Assembly (NCBI GenBank): GCA_024655945.1
Contig: JANLFK010000019.1
Location: forward strand, 1 to 49,345
Direction of reading: 5' to 3'
Origin: a candidate division KSB1 bacterium
Lineage (GTDB): Bacteria > Zhuqueibacterota > Zhuqueibacteria > JANLFK01 > Oleimicrobiaceae
DNA: 49,345 nt
The stretch's first letter is position 1. Each line of letters begins with the position of its first letter. Of this stretch, positions 10,855-20,404 are shown in pieces. The translations under genes were made by a program, and so were the position numbers. The notes under the pieces are model-generated. The model saw only the letters and a program-made list of their open reading frames with translations. It did not search any database and was not told the DNA's origin.

Positions 10855-13275
10855 TCACCATGCCGGCGAGAGCTGTCCGGCCTGGTCCTGCCAATGGGGT
10901 ACCCAGGCTAAGGCGATCAGCGACACGTTCACGTCCGTCTTGCGTGGCCTGAGCACCACGGTCTCCAGCCGCTCGTTCATTGGGTCGGTGCGCGCCTGCA
11001 TCTCTTCTATCTCGCGGGCGAGTTGCTGCTCCAACTCTGCCAGCTGTTGACGTACCTGTTCCAGGTTTTCCTGCGCGCGCCTCACGTCCTGCTCCTCCTT
11101 CATCGCCCTGCTGGCCCCACGGGCGGCAGTGGTAGCGCGACCAAGCGTGGAATGGCTGATGGCCTTTCTGCCCACAAAGGCACCGAGCAAGGTGGTACCC
11201 AACGAGAGCGCCGTCTGCATCTTCTGCTGCTTGGCCTGTTCCACCTCTCGCTGCAAAGCCCACTCGGCACGACGGACGCGCTCCTGCAGCGACGTCATGC
11301 GCGCGGCGTACTTTTGCCGCAAGCGTTCCACCATCTCGTCCCGCTGCTCATGGGCGGCAAGCTGCAGCCGGATGCGGAAGTCTCTCGCCGTCTCGCCCGG
11401 CTTGGACACTAGGCCTAAGGACGGGCTGCGCAACAGTTGCAGAGTGTGCTTGCGAAAGAGCCATTCCTGCAAGTCCTTTTGCCACTCGGGGTAATTGGCC
11501 CTTTTAGTCGCCTCGGCAGGCAGCTCCCCGAACACCGCTTGCTCGTCGGCGGCCGCCCTTTGCAACTCAGCTTCGGCTATCGCCACTGGCTCGGCGCCGT
11601 CCCAGTCGATTAGCGCAGGTCGCTCGGGCATGGTGGCAAGGAGTGCCGCGGTCTGTTCAGAATCGATCTCCAGCTTCCTGTCCAGGTAATAGACCTTCGC
11701 CAGCCCGAGCAGCCTCGGCTCGTACCGCAGCAGGGTGCCACCTGGTTGCCCCCTGCGCACGGGCAGGAAGTACCCGGGGATGTCCGGCGGCAGCGCTGGC
11801 CGGGTTGCTGCCTGGCGTCGTGCAGTCAGCGCCCGCCCACTCACCTCTTGCACCACCGGCACCGCCTTCTTGCGCTCCTCCATGAGCTGCTTGATCTGCG
11901 TCCTGGTCATCGGACCGCGCAGGTAGGACATCGCCCACCGCGTCTCGAAAATCACGGGCTCTTTCTCGTGGACGTTATTCATGAGGAAGATTCGCTTCCC
12001 CAGGCTGGCCAACGTCTGCTCCATGCGCTTGCGGTCGAAGGCGCTGCCGAGGTTTGCCCCCTCCAGGCCGTCCAGCAGCCGCTGCTTGTCGCGGTCCGTC
12101 TGCAGCCGACCGATAAACCAGGTGCCGGCGTTGGCCAAGCCCTTGTAGTCCAGGTCCACGGGGTTCTGGGTGGCAAGGACGATGCCCAGGCCAAACGCCC
12201 GCGCCTGCTTCAGCAGGGTCATCAGCGGCGCCTTTGCGGGCGGGTTGGCGACCGGCGGGAAGTAGCCAAAGATTTCGTCCATATAGAACAGTGCCCGCAA
12301 GGTGCTGGTACCCGATTGGGTGCGCATCCACCCTAAGAGCTGGCTCAAGAGAAGGGAGACGAAGAACATACGCTCGGCGTCGTTGAGGTGGGCGATCGAG
12401 AAGATGGCCATGCGCGGCTTGCCCTCCGGCGTGTAGAGGATGCGACCGATGTCCAAGGCCTCCCCTTCCAGCCAGGTCTCAAACCCGGGGGCAGCCAGCA
12501 AGTTGTTGAGCCGCATGGCCAACGCAAAGCGCTCCTTGGTCGGAAAAAACGATTCCACATCGAACACACCGATCTTCCTCATGGGCGGGGACTGAATGGC
12601 TTGAATGAGCGCGGCAAGCTCCATGTCCTGACGTTGTCGCCATGCGCGGTCGAGGATGTTGCTCAGCAGAATGTGCTCGCGGCTCTGCAGCGGGTCAGCC
12701 TCGATGCCCATCAAATTGAGCAGGCTGGTGACGGTGGTGTTGACGCGCTCGCGCAAGAGCTCGCTATCGTCGACAATCTCTTGCGGAGGGGCGGCAAAAG
12801 AAGCAATGATGGACACCGGTAGGCCGACGGTGCTTCCCGGCGTGTAGATGGCAAAGTCTGCGGCCTCGCGCAGCCGCCGGATGCGCGCACCGTCCTGCCC
12901 CCATTCGGCCAAGCCCTTCTTCCACAACTCTGCCTGTTCCCGAGCATACTCTTCCGCAGAGAGGCCCCTCGTGCGCGCATCGTCCTCGGTGATCCAGGGC
13001 AAGAATTCTGCAGGACTCAATTCTGGAAACGTGAGGAGCAAATTGGGGAGATCGCCCTTTGGATCGACGATAATCGCCGGGATGCCATCGAGTGCGGCCT
13101 CTTCGAGAAGGCCAATGCACAGGCCCGTCTTGCCGCTGCCGGTCATGCCCACGCAGACGGCGTGCGTCACCAAGTCCTTGGAGTCATAGAGCAGAAGCTC
13201 ATCGCGGCGCGCCTTCTTCTCCAAGTCATACAGGCGGCCTAAGTAAAAGACGCCCAACTTTTCAAACTCCTGCAT
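10855..13275 (-). CDS. HerA/VirB4-like ATPase with coiled-coil C-terminus
   Basis: 806 residues from ATG 13275, preceded by GGAGGAGG; an in-frame extension upstream has no SD. An N-terminal beta segment precedes Walker A GMTGSGKT at 43-50; IIVDPKGDLPNLL follows, and a Walker B-like stretch ALFYMDEIFGYFP plus sensor ATQNPVDLDYKGLANAG are present, as in HerA-FtsK-type DUF87/DUF853 ATPases. Residues about 620-790 are charged helices (RRAEWALQREVEQAKQQKMQ, EQVRQQLAELEQQLAREIEE) with a small Gly/Ala-rich hydrophobic part between, likely a coiled coil. The family pumps DNA or moves along it; no NurA nuclease gene is adjacent, so its partner and role are open. Confidence 0.78.
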   Translation of the reverse strand: MQEFEKLGVFYLGRLYDLEKKARRDELLLYDSKDLVTHAVCVGMTGSGKTGLCIGLLEEAALDGIPAIIVDPKGDLPNLLLTFPELSPAEFLPWITEDDARTRGLSAEEYAREQAELWKKGLAEWGQDGARIRRLREAADFAIYTPGSTVGLPVSIIASFAAPPQEIVDDSELLRERVNTTVTSLLNLMGIEADPLQSREHILLSNILDRAWRQRQDMELAALIQAIQSPPMRKIGVFDVESFFPTKERFALAMRLNNLLAAPGFETWLEGEALDIGRILYTPEGKPRMAIFSIAHLNDAERMFFVSLLLSQLLGWMRTQSGTSTLRALFYMDEIFGYFPPVANPPAKAPLMTLLKQARAFGLGIVLATQNPVDLDYKGLANAGTWFIGRLQTDRDKQRLLDGLEGANLGSAFDRKRMEQTLASLGKRIFLMNNVHEKEPVIFETRWAMSYLRGPMTRTQIKQLMEERKKAVPVVQEVSGRALTARRQAATRPALPPDIPGYFLPVRRGQPGGTLLRYEPRLLGLAKVYYLDRKLEIDSEQTAALLATMPERPALIDWDGAEPVAIAEAELQRAAADEQAVFGELPAEATKRANYPEWQKDLQEWLFRKHTLQLLRSPSLGLVSKPGETARDFRIRLQLAAHEQRDEMVERLRQKYAARMTSLQERVRRAEWALQREVEQAKQQKMQTALSLGTTLLGAFVGRKAISHSTLGRATTAARGASRAMKEEQDVRRAQENLEQVRQQLAELEQQLAREIEEMQARTDPMNERLETVVLRPRKTDVNVSLIALAWVPHWQDQAGQLSPAW

Positions 13276-13322
13276 GGCTCCTCCTCCGCAACCTGAACCA
13301 ACACCGATTGCGTCACCAGACA

Positions 13323-13350
13323 AAGATATAAACCTCAGGGACAATTTCAA
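13323..13350 (-). promoter_or_regulatory. Candidate promoter of the HerA-like gene
   Basis: On the minus strand TTGAAA (13345-13350), 16-bp spacer, TATCTT (13323-13328), continuing TG, so the -10 region reads TATCTTTG, an exact match to the TAnnTTTG box known from Bacteroidetes promoters. It lies about 50 bp upstream of the start and diverges from the promoter at 13424. Confidence 0.5.
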
Positions 13351-13423
13351 GGGGAATCTTTCCCCTGCCGGCAGAACCGTGCCTCCAGTGGTTTGCCAAC
13401 CAGGCTTCCAGGAAAAATAGCAG

Positions 13424-13452
13424 TTGACTTTCATCGGAACAATTGTTATCTT
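13424..13452 (+). promoter_or_regulatory. Candidate promoter of the DUF4332 gene
   Basis: TTGACT at 13424-13429, 17-bp spacer, TATCTT at 13447-13452. A leader of about 50 nt precedes ATG 13510. It is divergent from the HerA-like promoter, with 73 bp between the two -35 boxes. Confidence 0.6.
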
Positions 13453-13509
13453 ATAGCCACAGTGGAGGCATAGTCAACTGTCGGGTTCACGAGCTGAGGG
13501 AGGCCAGCC

Positions 13510-13920
13510 ATGGCAAACTACAAGATTGTGGAAATCGAAGGCATCGGCAAGTCATACGCAAACAAGTTGGCCAAGGTCGGCGTCACGACGGTCAGCGACC
13601 TGCTCGAAAAAGGGGCCACCCGCAAGGGACGGAAGGACTTGGCAGAGGCTACCGGCATCAACGAGTCCCTGATCCTGAAGTGGGTGAACGCCGCCGACTT
13701 GTTCCGCATCCCGGGCATTGGCAGCGAGTACGCGGAGCTGCTGGAGAAGGCGGGTGTGGACAGCGTCAAGGAGCTGCGCAACCGCAAGCCCGAGAATCTC
13801 CACGCGGCCCTCACCGAGGTCAACGAGAAGCACAAGCTCGTGCGGAAGCTGCCCGGTCTTAGCCAGGTCGAAGGCTGGGTAGAGGCTGCCAAGCAGCTCG
13901 AGCCGGTCCTCAAGTACTGA
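13510..13920 (+). CDS. DUF4332 helix-hairpin-helix protein
   Basis: 136 residues, matching the DUF4332 family. Two helix-hairpin-helix motifs are visible: IEGIGKSYANKLAKVGVTTV near the N-terminus and IPGIGSEYAELLEKAGVDSV at about 61-80, each with a GIG hairpin, followed by a third weaker LPGLSQVEGWVEAAK. Such HhH folds usually bind the DNA backbone without sequence preference; the family itself has no established function. It has its own promoter and a candidate terminator, so it seems monocistronic. SD GGGAGG lies just upstream of ATG 13510. Confidence 0.82.
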   Translation: MANYKIVEIEGIGKSYANKLAKVGVTTVSDLLEKGATRKGRKDLAEATGINESLILKWVNAADLFRIPGIGSEYAELLEKAGVDSVKELRNRKPENLHAALTEVNEKHKLVRKLPGLSQVEGWVEAAKQLEPVLKY

Positions 13921-13951
13921 GCAGAGCTCGCAGCAGCACGTTCCATAGCAA

Positions 13952-13985
13952 GCGGCGCCTCACTTCCAGCGCGCCGCGCTTTTTC
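13952..13985 (+). terminator. Candidate Rho-independent terminator after the DUF4332 gene
   Basis: GCGGCGC at 13952-13958 pairs perfectly with GCGCCGC at 13971-13977 over a 12-nt loop, followed by GCTTTTT. It lies 31 bp after the stop codon. Confidence 0.55.
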
Positions 13986-14104
13986 CGAGGGAGAAAGGAG
14001 GAGTGTGGTCCTTCCACAATCCGTTGACCCCTGCGGCGTTGAACTACATCCCGCACGTTTCCTGAAGCAGACAATGTCCATCGAAGTCAAGAGGAGGCCA
14101 TCCA

Positions 14105-14545
14105 ATGGGAACCTTTAGTTTCCTGAAGAACGTGGGTGCGGCAATTTTTGGTGGAGGCAAGAACGAAGCCAAGGAGGTGGAAACGCTCCTGCGCACCGAA
14201 CTCGGAGACCGCATCAAGAACCTCAAGGTCGAATTCAAGAACGACACCATCTTCCTGTACGGTCAATGTGATACACATGCCACCAAGGAAAAGGCCATTC
14301 TGCTCGCCGGCAATGTCAAAGGCGTTGCCACCGTGAATGACGACTATTTCACCGCGCCCAAGCCGGAGGAAGAGACCGAGTTCTACACCGTGAAGAGAGG
14401 AGACTCGCTGTCCAAGATTGCCAAGGCCTACTACGGCGATGCCATGAAGTATCCGGTCATCTTCGAGGCCAACCGGGAGGTGATCAAGGACCCCAATCTG
14501 ATCTATCCTGGCCAGGTCCTGCGCATCCCCAAGATCGCGCGATAG
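14105..14545 (+). CDS. kbp: BON-LysM protein, homologue of the E. coli potassium-binding protein Kbp
   Basis: 146 residues, nearly the length of E. coli Kbp (YgaU). N-terminal BON domain at about 20-85 with GNVKGVATVNDDYF, then a LysM domain at about 95-144 (TEFYTVKRGDSLSKIAKAYY to LIYPGQVLRIPK). The start MGTFSFLKNVGAAIF matches the family's MGLFNFVKE-like opening. Kbp is a cytoplasmic K+ sensor needed for growth at high external K+; some LysM/BON proteins bind peptidoglycan instead, but no signal peptide is present here. AGGAGG eleven bases before ATG 14105 gives a clear start. Confidence 0.83.
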   Translation: MGTFSFLKNVGAAIFGGGKNEAKEVETLLRTELGDRIKNLKVEFKNDTIFLYGQCDTHATKEKAILLAGNVKGVATVNDDYFTAPKPEEETEFYTVKRGDSLSKIAKAYYGDAMKYPVIFEANREVIKDPNLIYPGQVLRIPKIAR

Positions 14546-14638
14546 GCCACCGTGGTCAGAGAACGGGTGGCAGGGGCAAGAGTTTGCCTCTGCCACTCCG
14601 GAAGGAGGCGATTCCATGCCAAGCTTGTCGAAGAGTTC

Positions 14639-15208
14639 ATGAGCAAATGGGGTGGGGAGGTAAGCAGAGAGATCGGCAACAAGCTGGGCATCAGCTCCAA
14701 CGTGGTCGCCCAGATCATTCCGCAGGTAGTCCCCCTCATCCTGAGCGGCCTTCGCAAACAGAAGGACGAACGAGGCGGCGAAGCGCGAGTCGATCATATC
14801 CTGAACGAGTACGGGAGCGCAAGCTTCTTGCAAAACATCGCCGGCCTGGTTGCGCAAAAGGCAACGGACCCGAGTGCTGACCCGCAACTGGGAGGACTTC
14901 TGGGACCGGCCGGAGTACAGGCCACCCAGGCCATAGCTAGGCAGTTCAAGCTCGACCCGGGCGTGGCCACCAAGCTCATCCCCATGGTGACCCCGTTCGT
15001 CCTGGCTGCCCTGAGGCAGAAGCGGGCCACCCAGAAAGGCGGCTCCTCGGCCGTGGCAGCCCTGCTGGATCGAGAGGGCGACGGCAACATCCTCGACGAC
15101 GCAGCAGGGTTTCTCATGAAGGGACTCATGGGCGGTTCGGGCTCTCGGGGTGGTGCCCAGGCGGTGGGAAACGTCCTATCTTCCCTTTTCGGCAAGAAGA
15201 AGCAGTAG
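14639..15208 (+). CDS. DUF937 family protein, start probably displaced by a frameshift
   Basis: 189 residues from ATG 14639. Contains helical repeats typical of DUF937, including NKLGISSNVVAQIIPQVVPL, DPGVATKLIPMVTPFVLAAL, and a Gly/Ser-rich end leading to SLFGKKKQ. The function of the family is not established. The strong SD AAGGAGG at 14602-14608 serves ATG 14616, but that ATG opens only an 8-codon frame ending at TGA 14640-14642. Reading from just after that ATG in the gene frame gives AKLVEEFMSKWGG, so one base after the start is probably missing (ATG-GCC written as ATG-CC). As it stands, translation could only begin at ATG 14639 by ATGA coupling. Confidence 0.72.
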   Translation: MSKWGGEVSREIGNKLGISSNVVAQIIPQVVPLILSGLRKQKDERGGEARVDHILNEYGSASFLQNIAGLVAQKATDPSADPQLGGLLGPAGVQATQAIARQFKLDPGVATKLIPMVTPFVLAALRQKRATQKGGSSAVAALLDREGDGNILDDAAGFLMKGLMGGSGSRGGAQAVGNVLSSLFGKKKQ

Positions 15209-15856
15209 GACAAAGCTCGCCAGCTGCGGCTCAGGCCTTGGCTGGCGGCAGGCGCGCGGCGGAGCACATACATTCACCGACTGGCTGAGACTGCTCGAGA
15301 ACATCCCGTCACCGGGGCCGCGACGAGCACTCTCACCTGGCGGGAAAAAGAGCGGATTTGCAGAGGACCACTGAGCGGGCGTGGCGGAGTGCGGTTCATT
15401 GTCCCTTTCTGTGCCTCAAGATGCGGTTTTTCGGCCGTGGCGCGTGGCACACATTGAGGGGGACTACTTTCTTCGGCTTGCAGAGGTGAACTTTCCCCCT
15501 GCAGTTCTCCGATAGCCGGCAGCGACTCTTCGCCCCGCACCTCACCCTACGGGCACTCCAGCAAGGGCGTCTGCGGAGGAACTCTCGCACCACTTGCGAG
15601 GGCTACCCGTCGCATCCGGTGGCAAAAAGACCTGTGGCCGGGCTCGGGGTGGTGGCGGCGCCGTGGGAGGCCACATGCCGCCACGACAAGCTTTGTTGCA
15701 GCAATGGAAACCACACACTCTTCGCCCACGATGCTGCGGAGGCCGGGGTTTCAATCCTCAGGGACCGGGCTCAAACCGATTCCGGGGGCAGAAGCTATGG
15801 GCGAACCAGCGGGACGTTTCCGCTGAACGCAATGGCAACAGTATGCGGAGGAGACC
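15209..15856. other. 648-bp stretch without a recognisable gene
   Basis: I read both strands and found no convincing gene. Open frames exist on both strands but show biased, non-protein-like composition and no SD. No repeat, tRNA or clear promoter was found. The last few bases hold the SD (GGAGGA, 15847-15852) of the GH116 gene. It may be decayed sequence, in line with the broken gene that follows. Confidence 0.5.
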
Positions 15857-18571
15857 ATGTGCAGGTTCATTTGCCTTTGCACCTTGTTCTTGGGTGTCGC
15901 AACGTGTTTCTCTCGCACAAGAAGCATCCCCTACGGCCGTGAGGAGCTGTACTGTGGGCCTGCCATCCGCACCTTCACCGGACCGGCCTTAGCGCAGGTG
16001 GCTTTTCCTTTGGGTGGGATAGGCACCGGCACCGTGTCGTTAGGCGGGCGGGGCGAACTCCGTGACTGGGAGATTTTCAACCGCCCGGGCAAGGGGTTTG
16101 CCCTTCCCTTCACCTTTTTTGCCATTTACGCAAACCAGGAAGGGGGAATGCCGGTGGCAAGGACTCTCGAGCGTCGGCTGCTGCCGCCGTACACTGGCGC
16201 CTTCGGTCTCCCGCAGAATCAGCAGGCCGGGGTGGCCCGTCTCCATGAGGCGGTGTTCCGCGGCGAGTACCCTTTCGCGTGGGTCGAGTTTAGGGACGGA
16301 GAACTGCCTGTGCAGGTGTCCCTGGAGGCCTGGAACCCCTTCATCCCGCACGAACCGGCCGATAGCGGATTACCTGTGGCCATCCTCACCTGGAAGGTGG
16401 CCAACCCGACGCAGCGCCGAGTGCTCGTCTCGCTTGCCGCCAGCCTGTTCAACCCGGTGGGCACAGACGGGCGCGAGCTGAGCGGGAAGACTCTCGGTGG
16501 CAATCTCAACCAGTACGTGGAGGAGGGCGCCTCCGCGGCCTCGTCCTGTCCAAGCCCGGGATGGATGCCGAAGACATCTGCTTCGGCAACATAGCCTTAG
16601 CCACCACATGGCCCGAGCTTGATGTGCAGACTCATTGGTACCGTGGCGGCTGGTGGGACCAGGCACACATCTTCTGGGACGATTTCGCCGATGACGGCCG
16701 GGTGCAGGCAATCACTGAGAGCGACCCCTCGCCAGAGGGGCGAAGCGACGTCGGCTCGCTCGTGTTGCACGCCGAGATGGAACCAGCTCAGTCGCTCACC
16801 TTTACCTTCATTCTGGCCTGGTACTTTCCCAACCGCGAGAACTACTGGAACGCCAAGCCCGCTGTTCGCCAGAGGCGGATGCGCAACTACTATGCAACGC
16901 GCTTTGCCAGTGCCTGGGAGGTGGCCCGCTACGTGCAGAGTCGCCTGGACAAGCTGGAGCACGCGACGCGACTCTTCCACAATGCGCTCTTCAATAGCAC
17001 GTTGCCCGGATACGTGATCGACGCCGTCTCGAGCCAGGCCTCCGTCATCCGCACCAACACCTGCCTGTGGTTGGACGACGGCTCGTTCTTCGCCTTCGAA
17101 GGGTGCGGCGACGCCTCAGGCTGCTGTCCAATGAACTGCCGCACGTGTGGAATTATGAACAGGCACTGGCCTATCTCTTTCCGAGCCTCGAGCGTTCCAT
17201 GCGCCGCACCGATTTTCTCCACAATACTCTGCCCAACGGGTACATGACCTTCCGCACCCTCATACCCCTCGGCGAGCACTGGTGGCAATTCAAGGCATGC
17301 GCCGATGGCCAGATGGGCACCGTCATCAAGGCCTCCCGTGAGTGGAAATTGAGCGGCGACAATGGGTTCTTGCGCGAGCTCTGGCCCAAGGTCAAGGCGG
17401 CGTTAGAGTTCGCATGGAAAGGGTGCGGCTCGCCACCACCGCAAGGGTTCGAGTGGACAGCCGCGCAGGTCACCCGGCCCTGGGACAAGGACATGGACCG
17501 GGTCATGGAAGGGGAGCAGCACAACACCTACGACATCGAGTTCTATGGGCCGAACACCATGACCGGCTCGCTCTACCTCGGCGCCCTCAAGGCGGCAGCA
17601 GAGATGGCCAAGGCCATGGGCGAGCACAAGGCCGCCACTTTGTATCGTAGCCTCTACGAGCAGGGCAGGAAAAAGTATGACCAGCTGCTGTGGAACGGTC
17701 GCTACTACCGCCAGCAGGTCGAGGTGGCTGAAGGTTTAGAAGTCCCGGAGCACCTGCGCATGCCCTCGTCCCAAGACGCACCCAGCGGTGGACAACCCAA
17801 GTACCAGTACGGCGAGGGGTGCCTGTCGGACCAGTTGCTCGGCCAGTACTTGGCGCACGTGGTCGGGCTCGGCTATCTGTTGCCGCCGGAACACGTGAGA
17901 ACCGCGATCAAGTCAGTGTTCGACTACAACTGGCGGCGGCCGCTGGGTGACCTTTGCAACGTGCAACGCGTGTACGCCCTGAACGACGAAGCGGGGTTGC
18001 TGCTCTGCTCGTGGCCTTTTGGCAAGCGACCGCTGCTGCCCTTCGTGTACAGCGACGAAGTCTGGACGGGCATCGAATACCAGGTGGCTGCCACGCTCAT
18101 CTACAACGGTTGGATTGACGAAGGGCTTTCCGTGGTGAAGGGGGCGCGCGACCGCTACGATGGACTCCGCCGAAATCCTTGGGAGGAGATCGAATGCGGG
18201 CACCACTATGCACGAGCGATGGCCAGTTAGGCGGTCTTGCTGGCGCTCTCCGGCTCTTCTTGTGACGCGGTGACAGGACAGATGGCCTTTGCCCCGGTCA
18301 TTCACAGCGAAGACTTTGCCTGCTTCTGGTCAACCGGAACGGCTTGGGGGCCTTTGCGCAACGAAAAGGCCCCGCCAGGCTCAGCGTGCTGCACGGGAGC
18401 CTCACGCTCAGCCAGCTCTCCCTGTCACCCGCGAGCCTCTTTCCGGACGAGCCACGCGCATACGTGGACGGGGTGCCGACCAAGACTCGCGCGCAGCGAA
18501 AGGAGGGGCGACCGGAGCTCACCCTCCCCCGTGTCGAGCTCGCCGCTGGGCAGACGCTGGAGGTGAGGTAG
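15857..18571 (+). pseudogene. GH116-family beta-glycosidase (GBA2-like), broken by three frameshifts and an amber codon
   Basis: Starts at ATG 15857 with a signal peptide (MCRFICLCTLFLGVATCFS), so the product was exported. GH116 signatures run through three frames: VAFPLGGIGTGTVSLGG and LRDWEIFNRPG; EDICFGNIAL, FEGCGDASGCCPMN; then HVWNYEQALAYLFP, GEQHNTYDIEFYGPN (probable nucleophile Glu region), GCLSDQLLGQYLA (probable acid/base Asp region), SDEVWTGIEYQVAA. Frame changes of one missing base each lie at 16529-16530, 17140-17141 and in the G run 18346-18350. TAG at 18228-18230 stands between MAS and AVLLALSG, where relatives have Trp. The C-terminal beta domain continues to LAAGQTLEVR at 18571. 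GH116 enzymes hydrolyse beta-glucosides, beta-xylosides or N-acetylglucosaminides. Confidence 0.8.
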
Positions 18572-18662
18572 CCACGGCTAATCCGACCAGGTGCGGGGGG
18601 ACAATACTGCCACTGACCGATTTCTCGAGTGGTGGGACGCACTGACAGGAAATGAACTTACC

Positions 18663-19100
18663 ATGGACATCCCCAGGGAGATCCGGCAGGTTTTGGAGGA
18701 GCAGAAATTCGGCGTATTGTGCACGCAGAGCCAGGGGAGGCCTTACGCCAGTTTGGTGACCTTTGCCAGCACCCACGACCTGTATTCGCTGCTCATCGCC
18801 ACGTCGCCGGCCACGCGCAAGTTCGCCAACTTAGCTGCCCGTCCACGTGCTGCTCTTCTGGTGGACAACCGCGCCAATACTCCCGAGGATTTGCAGCAGG
18901 CTATTGCCCTTACCGCCACCGGTGCGACACGGGAGGTGCACGCTCGCGAAAGAGCTGCTCTGGCGGAAGGTGACGCGGCACGTCATCCGGAACTGGCCGA
19001 GTTTGTCGAGCAGGATGGCACGGCCCTGATCTGCCTTGAGGTAGAGTGGTACTTCGTGGCCAATGGACTGAGCCGCGGGTACGCGCTGCGAATGAGGTAG
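18663..19100 (+). CDS. Pyridoxamine 5'-phosphate oxidase-like flavin-binding protein
   Basis: 145 residues with the split-barrel FMN-binding pattern: FGVLCTQSQGRPYASLVTFA, then ATRKFANLAARPRAALLVDNR, ending AFVEQDG-type strand and WYFVANGLSRGYALRMR. This is the HugZ/PPOX-like group, whose members bind FMN, F420 or heme; no substrate can be assigned. I choose ATG 18663 because the homology begins there and AGGAA lies ten bases before it; an in-frame GTG at 18591 is possible. No close operon partner upstream. Confidence 0.72.
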   Translation: MDIPREIRQVLEEQKFGVLCTQSQGRPYASLVTFASTHDLYSLLIATSPATRKFANLAARPRAALLVDNRANTPEDLQQAIALTATGATREVHARERAALAEGDAARHPELAEFVEQDGTALICLEVEWYFVANGLSRGYALRMR

Positions 19101-19203
19101 CAGGTGCGGAAAACAGGCAAGGCCGCTGTGGGGAGGCGCTTTTGCCCGAGGGAGTGCAGACGGCGGCGAGGAAGGCAGGAGCTCCAGTGGCCGTCACCGG
19201 CCC

Positions 19204-19232
19204 TTGCAACTTTCGCTGGCTTTTGCTAATTT
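19204..19232 (+). promoter_or_regulatory. Candidate promoter of the DJ-1/SixA/dCMP deaminase cluster
   Basis: TTGCAA at 19204-19209, 17-bp spacer, TAATTT at 19227-19232. It lies 68 bp before the GTG start of the DJ-1-like gene. Confidence 0.45.
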
Positions 19233-19299
19233 TCAACAAGGCCGCCGCTCTTGCGTGGTGACCTGTGCGGCCCCGAAGTTCCCACAGGCGGAGGAGAAA

Positions 19300-19875
19300 G
19301 TGAAGAAGGTCCTGGTACCCATTGCCAACGGCATCGAGGAGCTCGAGGCGGTCACCGTCATCGACGTCTTGAGGCGCGCAGGGGCAGAGGTAACGGTAGC
19401 TGCGGTTGACAACCTGCAGGTGGTGGCCTCCCGTGGCACGAAACTCGTGGCTGACGTACCGATTGGCGCATGCGAGATGCTGACATTCGACCTCATCGCG
19501 CTACCTGGCGGCATGCCAGGGGCTGAGCACCTTCGCGACTGCGCGCCCCTGGTGCGCCTTCTCAAAGAGCAGGCGTCATCCGGAAGGCTTTACGCCGCCA
19601 TTTGCGCCGCGCCGGTGGTGGTGCTCCAGCATCACGGCTTGCTGACCGGCCGGCGCGCCACTGCACACCCCTCCTTTGCGCCTCGTCTCACCAACCAGGA
19701 GGCCGTTGAGGAGCGCGTCGTGGTGGATGGCAACTGCGTGACCAGCAGGGGCCCGGGCACGGCGCTGGAGTTTGCCTTGAGCTTAGTTGAGCTCCTTTAC
19801 GGAAAGGAACGGGCCGAGCAGGTGGCGGCGCCCATGTTGGCCTTGTGGCCGGCCCGCACCGCCGAGCACGCTTAG
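19300..19875 (+). CDS. DJ-1/PfpI family protein (YajL-like)
   Basis: 191 residues from GTG 19300, preceded by GGAGGAG; the frame is open further upstream but without SD. The nucleophile Cys102 in AAICAAPVVVL and the Glu pair in GIEELEAV are in place, as are FDLIALPGGMPG and the end region VVVDGNCVTSRGPGTALEFA. DJ-1-type proteins of this subgroup are oxidative-stress proteins described as chaperones, glyoxalases or deglycases; the exact activity is disputed. It is followed 10 bp later by sixA. Confidence 0.85.
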   Translation: MKKVLVPIANGIEELEAVTVIDVLRRAGAEVTVAAVDNLQVVASRGTKLVADVPIGACEMLTFDLIALPGGMPGAEHLRDCAPLVRLLKEQASSGRLYAAICAAPVVVLQHHGLLTGRRATAHPSFAPRLTNQEAVEERVVVDGNCVTSRGPGTALEFALSLVELLYGKERAEQVAAPMLALWPARTAEHA

Positions 19876-19885
19876 GAGAAGGACC

Positions 19886-20350
19886 ATGGCTATCTTTCTC
19901 GTCCAACACGGCAAGAGCCTCCCCGAGGAAGCTGACCCAAAACGCCATCTTTCCCCTGAGGGGGCGCGCGAGGTGGAGCGAATGGCCGCTTGGGCGCAGC
20001 GGCAAGGGCTGCACGTGGGTCGTATCGTGCACAGCGGCAAGCAACGCGCCCGCCAGACGGCAGAGCTCTTCGCCAGCATGCTCCACCCGCCAGGGGGCGT
20101 GGAAGAGCGCAGCGGCCTAGCACCCTTGGACGACCCGCGGCCCGTGGTGGCCTGGTTGGAAAAAGAAGACGCGCCCATGCTCGTCGGCCATCTCCCTTTC
20201 CTTTCGCGGCTGGCAGCGCTCCTGGTGGCGGGGACTCCGGAACCGCCGGTGGTCAGCTTCACACATGGCGGGATCGTCTGCTTGGACAGCCGGGGCGAAG
20301 GCTCCGGATGGCTCCTGGCCTGGGCAGTGACGCCGGCACTGGTGGAGTGA
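19886..20350 (+). CDS. sixA: SixA-like phosphohistidine phosphatase
   Basis: 154 residues of the histidine phosphatase superfamily. Catalytic His8 lies in FLVQHGKS (RHG replaced by QHG, as in several SixA proteins), the Arg of SGKQRARQTAEL and the second His in MLVGHLPFLSRL are present. SixA removes phosphate from histidine phosphotransfer proteins. ATG 19886 follows SD AGGAGAAGGA and is 10 bp from the DJ-1-like stop, so the genes are co-transcribed. Confidence 0.82.
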   Translation: MAIFLVQHGKSLPEEADPKRHLSPEGAREVERMAAWAQRQGLHVGRIVHSGKQRARQTAELFASMLHPPGGVEERSGLAPLDDPRPVVAWLEKEDAPMLVGHLPFLSRLAALLVAGTPEPPVVSFTHGGIVCLDSRGEGSGWLLAWAVTPALVE

Positions 20351-20404
20351 GGCAATGCATCAGGGAAGGCTCAAGGGCAGGTCCCGAAAGAGGGTGAGGC
20401 CCCG

